A DNA stretch of 64,000 nucleotides from Methylobacter sp. (GTDB lineage Bacteria; Pseudomonadota; Gammaproteobacteria; Methylococcales; Methylomonadaceae). Below the pieces are notes generated by a model that had not been told where the DNA came from, ran no database searches, and was given only the letters and a program-made list of their open reading frames with translations. A program made the position numbers and the translations under genes. This document shows positions 54,596 to 61,959 of this stretch, in pieces; position 1 is the stretch's first letter, and each line of letters opens with the position of its first letter. The stretch is from NCBI GenBank assembly GCA_026399025.1, contig JAPLRU010000093.1:1-64000 (forward strand), read 5' to 3'.

Positions 54596-55297
54596 TCATT
54601 CCCCACCCGCCAATCGATAGCCCACGCCCGCTTCGGTCAGCAAATAACGCGGCTGAGCCGGATCGGCTTCAAGCTTCCGGCGCAACTGCCCCATATAAAT
54701 CCGCACATAATGGGCATGTTCCACGTAAGCGGGCCCCCACACATCCAGCAATAATTGCCGATGCGTCAGCACTTTTCCGGCATGATGAATTAACACAGTC
54801 AGCAGCCGATATTCAATAGGCGTCAAATGAATTTCCCGGTCGCCGATATGCACGCTACGCCGGGATAAATCGACCTGCAAATCACCGACGCTAAACAGCG
54901 TTTCAACGCCGTCCCCGGCCAGCCGGGCGGCGTGGCGCAGCGATACGCGGATGCGCGCCAGCAGCTCGCCGATGCTGAACGGTTTGGTCAGATAATCGTC
55001 CGCTCCGGCATCCAGCGCGGCAATCTTGTTGCTTTCCTGGCTTCGGGCCGACAGCACGATAATCGGCACCGCCGACCATTGACGAACCTTTTCGATCACC
55101 GTGATACCGTCCATACCCGGCAAGCCTAGGTCGAGAATGACCAATTCCGGTTTGCGCGTGCCGATTTCCACCACGCCCCGTTCGCCGCTCAGCGCTTCAA
55201 TCACCTGAAAGCCATGCACAGTCAAGCTGGTGCGCAAAAAGCGTTGGATTTGCGGGTCATCTTCGATAACCACAATGACGGCTTTGGCGCTATTCAT
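54596..55297 (-). CDS. kdpE: Potassium-responsive response regulator KdpE
   Basis: A 233-residue OmpR-class regulator. The receiver carries the acidic EDD pocket (12-14), phospho-Asp56 in LDLGLPGMDG, and the Lys of DDYLTKPF. The winged-helix DNA-binding domain (about 130-228) matches KdpE (EIHLTPIEYRLL). Partner of KdpD, whose gene overlaps it by eight bases. The target kdpFABC operon is represented here by the broken kdpB and the intact kdpC. Confidence 0.95.
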   Translation of the reverse strand: MNSAKAVIVVIEDDPQIQRFLRTSLTVHGFQVIEALSGERGVVEIGTRKPELVILDLGLPGMDGITVIEKVRQWSAVPIIVLSARSQESNKIAALDAGADDYLTKPFSIGELLARIRVSLRHAARLAGDGVETLFSVGDLQVDLSRRSVHIGDREIHLTPIEYRLLTVLIHHAGKVLTHRQLLLDVWGPAYVEHAHYVRIYMGQLRRKLEADPAQPRYLLTEAGVGYRLAGGE

Positions 55298-58034
55298 TCG
55301 GCAATGGCTCCGCGACCAGTTGCGGCGGCGTTTCGTCTACCGGCAGCAGAAAAAAGAATTGCGCGCCGCCGCCTTGCCGATTGGCGACGCCGATAACACC
55401 ACCATGCGCGATAATGATCGCCTTGCAAATAGCCAGGCCCAGACCGACGCCGCTTTGCGTGCCTTCCCGGTGCAAGCGGTAAAACTTGTCGAACAGTTTT
55501 TCCTCTTCTCCGGTCGGTATGCCGGGGCCGCGATCGGCCACCGTTATTTTGAGCATATGGTCGGAGAGTTCGGCGATGATGTCGATGGGACTGCCCGGCG
55601 GCGTATATTTGCAGGCATTTTCCAACAAATTAACCAGCACCTGTTCGATCAGCACCGCATCAATCCGCAGCCAACAAAGCTCATCCGGCAGCTTGGCGTT
55701 AATAGTACGACCTTTCAGCCGCTTCTGCATTCTGGTCAAAGTTCCGCCGATAATTTCGTCGAGCAGATACCATTGCCGGTTCAGCGAAGCCTGTCCCGCA
55801 TCCAGACGCGCCATGTCCAGAATATTATTGGTCAGGTTCGACATCCGTAATGCTTCGTCATAAATGGTCAGACTCAACTCTTGCCGATCTTGAGCGGCGA
55901 GTTGCGCGTCTTCTTCGACCAAGGCGCTGGCCGCGCCGACAATGGAGGCCAATGGCGTGCGCAAATCATGGGAAATCGCGCTGAGCAAGGAATTGCGCAA
56001 GCTCTCGGACTCCATGCGCAACTGGGTTTGCTGCGCTTCATCGGCGAAACGCACCCGTTCAAGGGTTTGGGCAATCTGGCTGATAAAGGTGTCCAACAAT
56101 CGACGCTGTTCGGGTAAAAACACCCGGCGCAGATTGGCGGCGCGCAACACCAGTACACCGATCGCGCCACGAAAACCGGATATAGGAAAAAACACCGCGT
56201 CGGCACCGGGCAAGGTGTCGGTGCCTTGTCCGGCTATCTGGGCGTGATCGAAAACCCATTGCGCCACGCTAAGGTCGCAATTGCGCAAGGATGCCGGAAC
56301 CGGCGGATCTAAAGGGTAGACTATCCGGCCGTCATCATCGGGAAACAGCAAGACGTTGGCGCCGCCGAACTCATCCTGAATATGCCGTGCGGCGACTCTG
56401 GCGGTTTCCGCCACGGTGCGGCTGGTCGCCAGATTTTCACTCAGCGCATACAGCACATTGGCGCGCCGTTCCCGGTGCGAGGCAACTTTCGCCTGAGAGC
56501 GCATATTGCTGGTCAGATGGCTGATGATCAATCCCACCAGCAGCATAATAATAAAGGTCACCAAATACTGGGCATCCGCAACCGCAAAGGTATGCACCGG
56601 ATTGACAAACAAAAAATCGAACGCGGCAACGCTCAGAACAGAAGTTAAAACCGAGGCTTCGCGGCCGAAGCGGGCGGCCATAAAAACCACGCCCAATAAA
56701 TAAACCATGACCAGATTAGCCAATTCGAATTTTCCGGACATAATCCAGGCAAGCAAACTGGTGCCTCCGGTCATGCCCACCGCCCAGCCCCAATTTAACC
56801 AACGCCGCTTGGCGCGTCCCCAGGGATAATTGGCGCGCAATACCTTTGCGCCCGGCATTTCTTTAGCGGCTTTTTGCTCCGCGAGACCTTCGCCGCGCGG
56901 ACTACCCAGCAAATAGACATTAATATTATGCGCTTCGGTGATCAAGGTATCGACGACCGAACCCAGCATCCAGCGTCGCCAACCCCGGCGACGAGGTTTG
57001 CCCAATACGATTTTGGTAACGTTACGGCTTTTGGCGAAACTCAGGATTTCCTTGCTCATGTCCGGACCCGACAAAGTCACCGTTTCGGCGCCCAGCTGTT
57101 CGGCAAAACGCAGCACCCGCAGCACCTCGTCGCGACGCTCAGCAGGCAGGCGTTGCAACTCCGGCGTTTCCACGTAGGTCACAATCCAGTGTGCATGAAG
57201 GCTGGTCGCGAGGCGCTTGGCCGCGCGCACCAGCCGCTCGGCAATCGCATTAGGCCCGATGCAAACCAATATCCGGTCGCCGACCTGCCAAACGTCACGT
57301 ATCGAATGATCGTCCCGGTAGTTTTGCATTTGCGCATCGACCCGGTCGGCGGTCAGACGTAAGGATAATTCGCGCAACGCAATCAGATTGCCTTTGCGGA
57401 AGAAATTGCCCATTGCCCGTTCCGCCTGTTGCGGCACATACACTTTGCCTTCCTTGAGCCGCAGCAATAATTCATCGGGCGGTAAATCGATCAGTTCGAC
57501 TTCATCCGCCAGCTCGAATACCGTATCCGGCACCGTTTCCCTAACCTGCACCCCGGTCACTTGACTGACATCGTCGTTGAGACTTTCCAAATGCTGAACG
57601 TTCAACGTGCTGTAAACATCGATACCGGCATTCAATAATTCCTCTACATCCTGCCAGCGTTTGGGGTGACGGCAACCGACCGCGTTGCTGTGCGCCAACT
57701 CGTCGACCAAAACCAGGGACGGGCGGCGTTTCAGCGTACCGTCCAGATCGAACTCGCGCTGCACCGTACCCCGATGTTTCACCAGCTTGGGCGGCAGCAC
57801 ATCGAGGCCTTGCAATACCGCGACGGTTTCTTTACGGTCATGGGTTTCCACCAAGCCGACCACCACATCGACGCCCTCAGCCCGTTTGGCTTTGGCGGCA
57901 AGCAACATCGCGTAAGTTTTGCCGACACCGGCGGCCGCGCCGAAAAAGACTTTGAGTCGTCCGCGTCGTCGCTGGTTTTCTTCGCGTTCGACGCGGGCAA
58001 GCAGTGCGTCGGGGTCGGGTCTGGTATCGGTCAT
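55290..58034 (-). CDS. kdpD: Potassium sensor histidine kinase KdpD
   Basis: A 914-residue sensor. The N-terminus has the KdpD P-loop domain (FGAAAGVGKT, 31-40), then a universal-stress-like domain (240-370), four clustered membrane helices (about 395-490), GAF-like domain, HisKA with phospho-acceptor His689 (SAISHDLRTPL) and HATPase_c (N-box NLLENACKYT, ADRGPGIP, GVGLGLAIC). It senses potassium limitation or turgor and phosphorylates KdpE. Complete and of normal length, unlike kdpB. Confidence 0.96.
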   Translation of the reverse strand: MTDTRPDPDALLARVEREENQRRRGRLKVFFGAAAGVGKTYAMLLAAKAKRAEGVDVVVGLVETHDRKETVAVLQGLDVLPPKLVKHRGTVQREFDLDGTLKRRPSLVLVDELAHSNAVGCRHPKRWQDVEELLNAGIDVYSTLNVQHLESLNDDVSQVTGVQVRETVPDTVFELADEVELIDLPPDELLLRLKEGKVYVPQQAERAMGNFFRKGNLIALRELSLRLTADRVDAQMQNYRDDHSIRDVWQVGDRILVCIGPNAIAERLVRAAKRLATSLHAHWIVTYVETPELQRLPAERRDEVLRVLRFAEQLGAETVTLSGPDMSKEILSFAKSRNVTKIVLGKPRRRGWRRWMLGSVVDTLITEAHNINVYLLGSPRGEGLAEQKAAKEMPGAKVLRANYPWGRAKRRWLNWGWAVGMTGGTSLLAWIMSGKFELANLVMVYLLGVVFMAARFGREASVLTSVLSVAAFDFLFVNPVHTFAVADAQYLVTFIIMLLVGLIISHLTSNMRSQAKVASHRERRANVLYALSENLATSRTVAETARVAARHIQDEFGGANVLLFPDDDGRIVYPLDPPVPASLRNCDLSVAQWVFDHAQIAGQGTDTLPGADAVFFPISGFRGAIGVLVLRAANLRRVFLPEQRRLLDTFISQIAQTLERVRFADEAQQTQLRMESESLRNSLLSAISHDLRTPLASIVGAASALVEEDAQLAAQDRQELSLTIYDEALRMSNLTNNILDMARLDAGQASLNRQWYLLDEIIGGTLTRMQKRLKGRTINAKLPDELCWLRIDAVLIEQVLVNLLENACKYTPPGSPIDIIAELSDHMLKITVADRGPGIPTGEEEKLFDKFYRLHREGTQSGVGLGLAICKAIIIAHGGVIGVANRQGGGAQFFFLLPVDETPPQLVAEPLPNE

Positions 58035-58064
58035 GCGTGAATCCGGTTGTTGCTAAAATTTTAT

Positions 58065-58162
58065 CGTTCCCGCGCGCCGCGTGGGAATGCGGTGGTAGAC
58101 GCTCCGGCGTCCCGCAACGCTGGAGCGTTGCAAACTGAATTCCCACGCCGGAGCGTGGGAAC
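58065..58162. repeat. Four-hairpin palindromic repeat
   Basis: Four hairpins in order: TTCCCGCGC/GCGTGGGAA, GACGC-TCCG-GCGTC, CAACGC-TGGA-GCGTTG and TTCCCACGC-CGGA-GCGTGGGAA. The cluster at 61841-61943 has the same layout with different stem sequence. It lies between kdpD and the sensor-like gene. Confidence 0.75.
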
Positions 58163-58217
58163 TATAAAAACCTGGAAACGCCTGCCCTGCCTAGCGTCTC
58201 GTTGCCTGAAGGCTTCT

Positions 58218-59153
58218 CTATCGGGTCGCTTTAAACTGCCGGGTTTGCACTGTCTCCTGAAGAGTGGCGAGGTTCTCCCGGCATTGTGAAGAGATTAACT
58301 CTTTTTTTCCCAATGACAATTCGGCTGATTTGATATTGGTATTCATCAGGGAAAGCCTTAACACCTCATCAGTCAGCTTCATGAATTGTTCGTATGCTGT
58401 CCCGGCATTGTTCAGATCCTCACTGTCCTTTAAATCAGTCATATTACGAAGCGCTCCTAGAGCCTCTCGGACTGATTGGTCATAAGACTTGATGCTTAGC
58501 TCGATTTTATCCATTTCTTGATCGTTCACTTCTTCAATATGAAGCGGATGAAGAGCAAATATTTTCAGAGCGGAAGTGAGCGCCTGATACGAGAGCATAA
58601 CGCTGGTGTTGCACCGGTTGTTGCCTGTATTTCGATGAATAAGACGATTCAAGCTCTGTTCAAAACGCTCCATTTCCTGCGCGCCTTGAGTGGCGGAGAG
58701 CTTTTGCGCTTTAAGATTAGTGTTCTGGGTTGCAAGAGCCAGAATGGTGTCGTCTAATTTTCTAAATTGTGACCAGCAAACAGTAAAGTTATTCAGAACC
58801 TCCAGCTCCCGCGGAAATTTCTCCTGTTGGATGATGGACTCGACTTCCTTTCGCCGGTTTTCTACCTCATCGGCAGCATGACGGGCCCGGACTGCAAAGT
58901 TTTCCGATGCCTCATCCGTAGTGGCGAGCACCGCGTTCTTCTCTGCCTCAATGGCTTCAAGAAGGTGAATCCTCATCGTTGTAAGCAAATCCATTTTTTT
59001 AAACTCCGACTCGATCGGATTGGTGCTCCCTCTATAGTCGCCAAACAGGGTGACGGTTCCCATGAAAGTTAAAGTCAAAACCCATGCCAACAGAGCAAAA
59101 GTCAGTACCCATGGCAAGAAAATATACAATCTTCCCGTTGTTTTTTGTTCCAT
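58218..59153 (-). CDS. Membrane-anchored four-helix-bundle sensor-like protein
   Basis: A 311-residue protein with one N-terminal helix (FLPWVLTFALLAWVLTLTFMG) followed by about 270 residues of long helices that resemble two ligand-binding bundles of the kind found outside MCPs and sensor kinases (4HB/CHASE3-like). There is no HAMP, kinase or signalling domain after them. Most of it would lie in the periplasm. It interrupts the usual kdpC-kdpD adjacency and may be a stand-alone sensor for KdpD or an unrelated insertion. I do not recognise a named family. Confidence 0.55.
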   Translation of the reverse strand: MEQKTTGRLYIFLPWVLTFALLAWVLTLTFMGTVTLFGDYRGSTNPIESEFKKMDLLTTMRIHLLEAIEAEKNAVLATTDEASENFAVRARHAADEVENRRKEVESIIQQEKFPRELEVLNNFTVCWSQFRKLDDTILALATQNTNLKAQKLSATQGAQEMERFEQSLNRLIHRNTGNNRCNTSVMLSYQALTSALKIFALHPLHIEEVNDQEMDKIELSIKSYDQSVREALGALRNMTDLKDSEDLNNAGTAYEQFMKLTDEVLRLSLMNTNIKSAELSLGKKELISSQCRENLATLQETVQTRQFKATR

Positions 59154-59238
59154 ACTTCAGCCTCTCGTCTTTGTTAGGTATAGAGCCCGGAATCATATAG
59201 CCACGTAATTAGGGATAAGGGATGTCGCCGGAAATCAG

Positions 59239-59814
59239 TTATTTGAGAAGCTGATCCAATGCCAGATTCAATTCCAGCACATTGACCCGAGGCTCACCCA
59301 ATATTCCCCATTGCCGGCCTTGTGTATAACGCTCAACCAACTCAGTCACGCTGTCCGGCGACATCTGTCTGGCCTTGGCGACACGGCTGACTTGATAAGC
59401 GGCGGCGGCAGGGCTGATATGAGGATCGAGCCCGCTGGCCGAGGCGGTCACCAAATCCACCGGTACCGCTTCCGAGTGAGTAGGATCGGCATCACGTAAG
59501 GCTTTGATCCGCGCTTGAACTGCGTCGATCAAAGCAGGATTGGTCGGCCCTTGATTGGAACCGCTGGAGGCTCCGCCGTTATAAGCAGCGGGCGAAGTTG
59601 CCGAAGGCCGTCCCCAAAAATATTCGGGGCGGCTGAATGTTTGACCGATTAATTCGGAACCGAGCGGTTGCTCGTTACTGCCGAGCAAACTGCCGTTTGC
59701 CTGAGTGGGGAATGCGATTTGCGCGATCAACGTGACCGCTAAGGGATAAGCAATACCGGTCAATGCAGTTAAGCACAAGAGTAGGATGAATGCGGGTTTG
59801 ACTGTAGTTTGCAT
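59239..59814 (-). CDS. kdpC: K+-transporting ATPase subunit KdpC
   Basis: A 191-residue inner membrane subunit with one helix ([20 protein letters not shown]) and a periplasmic domain containing [13 protein letters not shown] and [20 protein letters not shown]. It stabilises the KdpFABC potassium pump. The start ATG 59814 is preceded by AGGAA. A longer frame from 59913 adds unlike residues. kdpC normally follows kdpB directly. Here a TA module and another gene separate them. Confidence 0.94.
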   Translation of the reverse strand: MQTTVKPAFILLLCLTALTGIAYPLAVTLIAQIAFPTQANGSLLGSNEQPLGSELIGQTFSRPEYFWGRPSATSPAAYNGGASSGSNQGPTNPALIDAVQARIKALRDADPTHSEAVPVDLVTASASGLDPHISPAAAAYQVSRVAKARQMSPDSVTELVERYTQGRQWGILGEPRVNVLELNLALDQLLK

Positions 59815-59992
59815 AAATAATTCCTGTAGTTTTAGTTTGATAGGATCTGCCAATGTTTTGTTTCCAGACTCCGGCAGTTGGAAAAGTTTGAGTATTTCCG
59901 AACACATTTTCACGCGAAGCGATTATTTTGCGCCGGTCGCCAAACTCAGCTTTCGCTGTCTCGGAAAGCTAGAGCTTGGAAGCAAGCAGAAC

Positions 59993-60199
59993 CTACTTCA
60001 AAATATTGCTGCGTAGCGATTGCCAAACGCTGCTATCGATTTCCCGCGCCAAATCGTCGGCTTGTTCTTGGGTTAACCGGCTGCTTTGATTCAGCGCCGT
60101 CGACTCGATGTAATCCAGAACATTAGTCAATGCGGTTTGCGTCATTGAATGCTTGGGGATACGGATTACAATATCCTGGTCATCTAAGGTCATCTTCAT
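59993..60199 (-). CDS. Small protein coupled to vapC, function unknown
   Basis: A 68-residue acidic protein beginning MKMTLDDQDIVIRIPKHSM. Its start ATG overlaps the stop of vapC as ATGA, so it is translated with the toxin. It has no transmembrane segment. The composition (charged, strand then helix) resembles a third component or an orphan antitoxin, but I recognise no family. Confidence 0.5.
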   Translation of the reverse strand: MKMTLDDQDIVIRIPKHSMTQTALTNVLDYIESTALNQSSRLTQEQADDLAREIDSSVWQSLRSNILK

Positions 60200-60594
60200 A
60201 GATTTAACCAATCCTCAAGCAGTAAATCCGGGACTCGGATAAATTCTTTGGTGTTATGGCTCACTAAAGTCACGCGATTGGCTCTGGCGGTTGCGGCAAT
60301 CAAAAGGTCATTAGCCCCAATCGGTTTGCCTGTTTTCGTTAGCAAAGCCCGGATTTCACCGTAATGTGTTACCGCATTGTCATCAAAAGGCGCGCTTGGC
60401 AGCTCGGCGAAAAATTCTTTTAATAAGGCCTGATTGGCCGTTATCCGTTCGCTTTTGCATGCGCCAAACCAGAGTTCCGCTTTTACTATCGAGCAGAGCA
60501 TTAACTTTTCCATGCCTACCGTTCTTATTTTGGCGATAACCGCTGGATTATTTTTCAGGAAAGCAATGCAAGTGTTGGTGTCTAATAAATACAT
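60196..60594 (-). CDS. vapC: VapC-type PIN ribonuclease toxin
   Basis: A 132-residue PIN toxin with the Mg-binding aspartates in MYLLDTNTCIAFL and GANDLLIAATA, plus the acidic VKAELWFG motif. It cleaves tRNA or rRNA in studied VapC systems. The start at ATG 60594 is used rather than the frame from 60603. It shares one base with the end of the antitoxin gene. Confidence 0.9.
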   Translation of the reverse strand: MYLLDTNTCIAFLKNNPAVIAKIRTVGMEKLMLCSIVKAELWFGACKSERITANQALLKEFFAELPSAPFDDNAVTHYGEIRALLTKTGKPIGANDLLIAATARANRVTLVSHNTKEFIRVPDLLLEDWLNL

Positions 60595-60818
60595 TATTGC
60601 CACTCTTCCCGAATTTCCGGCAACAGTGTGTCTAACTCCGGAAAATCGGGAATCGCTCCGGCGAAACGTTGGATAAACGCTTCGGTATCGGGTTTCTTAA
60701 AACTGTCTTCCACAGGCAGAACGATGATTTCAGCTTGTTGGTAATGTTTAAATTCGGACGGTAATTTGACGGTCATCACATCACCCTCTATAGATTGGAT
60801 TTGTCTTAATGCGATCAT
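60594..60818 (-). CDS. vapB: VapB-type antitoxin of the vapC pair
   Basis: A 74-residue protein with a strand-rich N-terminus (VMTVKLPSEFKHYQQAEIIVLPVE), resembling an AbrB-like fold of short antitoxins, and a helical, acidic tail (FPELDTLLPEIREEW). It precedes vapC with a one-base overlap and so is the matching antitoxin by position. The family match is weaker than for the toxin. Confidence 0.75.
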   Translation of the reverse strand: MIALRQIQSIEGDVMTVKLPSEFKHYQQAEIIVLPVEDSFKKPDTEAFIQRFAGAIPDFPELDTLLPEIREEWQ

Positions 60819-60890
60819 TTTTATTTCCTATGAACCTAGAGCTTGGGGAACGGGCCGGACAGGGCAATATGCTCTGCCCGGCTTCGGCTT

Positions 60891-61631
60891 TCATATGTTG
60901 ATATTTATATCTATATGATTGTTTTTTAGCCATAAATTCAGGGCATTGTTGAATTCTTTGTAAACTATAATTGCATCTGACAATTTAAGATGGCTACTTC
61001 CGTAAGGAACTCTAAGTGGCTTCTTATCTAGACTCTCTTTTTTGGAACCCTTCTCCAAAACAAACTGCTTTTCCAGTGCAATAGAGTCATCATTAAACCA
61101 ATTCTTAGAATAATCGCTTGCCACAAAGTAACTTGCCGTGTCCAGTTTATTTAGTATTTGAAATAGCTCTTTTGGAAAAAAGGGGTTATGGATAATTTCA
61201 TTGTTCAACTCATTGAAGAAATGAGGGTGTTCATAGTCGGGAGGAAAATGTTTCACTATATAGCGATCTTCCTTTGCGATATCCTCAAGAGATTTATAAT
61301 TTCTGGCTGAAAAGCAAATAAGACTTCCCATTAGCACTTTCCCATCTCGCGAAATAACGGTGAAGCCAGCGTTAGGATTTTTTTGAATATGTTCCAATAA
61401 GCTAGTAATTAGCTTAAATTGTTCCTTTAGTACCTCATTCTCTAACCGGCTTTTCTGCCATTGAGTGGATGATATATATAGTCCTATTAATGTGATAATT
61501 ATTGCTAAGAAACCAACAATTGGCATTAATAGCTTGTCTGGAATATGGCAAGACAAATACAAATATATAACGAATGAAGCAATGGCAATAGTTAGAGCTA
61601 GTAATAGCAATATAAAATTATTTATTTTCAT
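60891..61631 (-). CDS. AT-rich two-helix membrane protein, unknown
   Basis: A 246-residue protein with two N-terminal helices (NFILLLLALTIAIASFVIYLY, LLMPIVGFLAIIITLIGLYI), a coiled-coil stretch (WQKSRLENEVLKEQFKLIT) and a cytosolic domain without recognised motif. Its codon and base composition is much more AT-rich than the kdp genes on either side, pointing to acquisition from elsewhere. It lies between the TA pair and the extra copy of the kdpB end. I do not recognise the family. Confidence 0.6.
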   Translation of the reverse strand: MKINNFILLLLALTIAIASFVIYLYLSCHIPDKLLMPIVGFLAIIITLIGLYISSTQWQKSRLENEVLKEQFKLITSLLEHIQKNPNAGFTVISRDGKVLMGSLICFSARNYKSLEDIAKEDRYIVKHFPPDYEHPHFFNELNNEIIHNPFFPKELFQILNKLDTASYFVASDYSKNWFNDDSIALEKQFVLEKGSKKESLDKKPLRVPYGSSHLKLSDAIIVYKEFNNALNLWLKNNHIDININI

Positions 61632-61737
61632 TTTTTCTCAGCTTGAAACGCCATTGCGCTCTTAACGTTACGGACATCTAAATTAGTACATTGTAAATTT
61701 CACAAAGTATGTGATTCATGCTTCTCACACTCCCCCC

Positions 61738-61834
61738 CCCAACCCCAGATCAATCAACTTAATCCCAATAAACGGCACAATAACCCGACCGCCACCGTAA
61801 ACCAACAGATTATTGCGCAGCAATGTCTCTGCAT
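61738..61834 (-). pseudogene. Duplicate of the last ~100 bp of kdpB
   Basis: This stretch matches 61969-62067 with only about seven mismatches and encodes the same end ([24 protein letters not shown]) on the minus strand. It abuts a run of nine C residues at its outer side. Together with the four-hairpin repeat at 61841-61943 it marks one border of the segment that separates kdpB from kdpC. Confidence 0.85.
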
Positions 61835-61840
61835 TCGCTC

Positions 61841-61943
61841 GTTCCCAAGCTCCAGCTTGGGAATGCAGTCTTGGAAGCTCCAGCTTCCCGGCTCGCGAAG
61901 CTGGAGCTTCGCTAACTGGGTTCCCAAGCCGGAGCTTGGGAAC
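61841..61943. repeat. Four-hairpin palindromic repeat, second cluster
   Basis: Four hairpins: TTCCCAAGC-TCCA-GCTTGGGAA, GGAAGC-TCCA-GCTTCC, CGAAGC-TGGA-GCTTCG and TTCCCAAGC-CGGA-GCTTGGGAA. Same layout as 58065-58162 with all stems changed in a pairing-preserving way. It lies exactly between the two copies of the kdpB end. Confidence 0.8.
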
Positions 61944-61959
61944 CAGCGCAATTTATAGT

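Noticed and set aside
55230..58040. Long plus-strand frames opposite kdpD
   Set aside because: kdpD is complete with all domains; these are antisense shadows typical of GC-rich genes.
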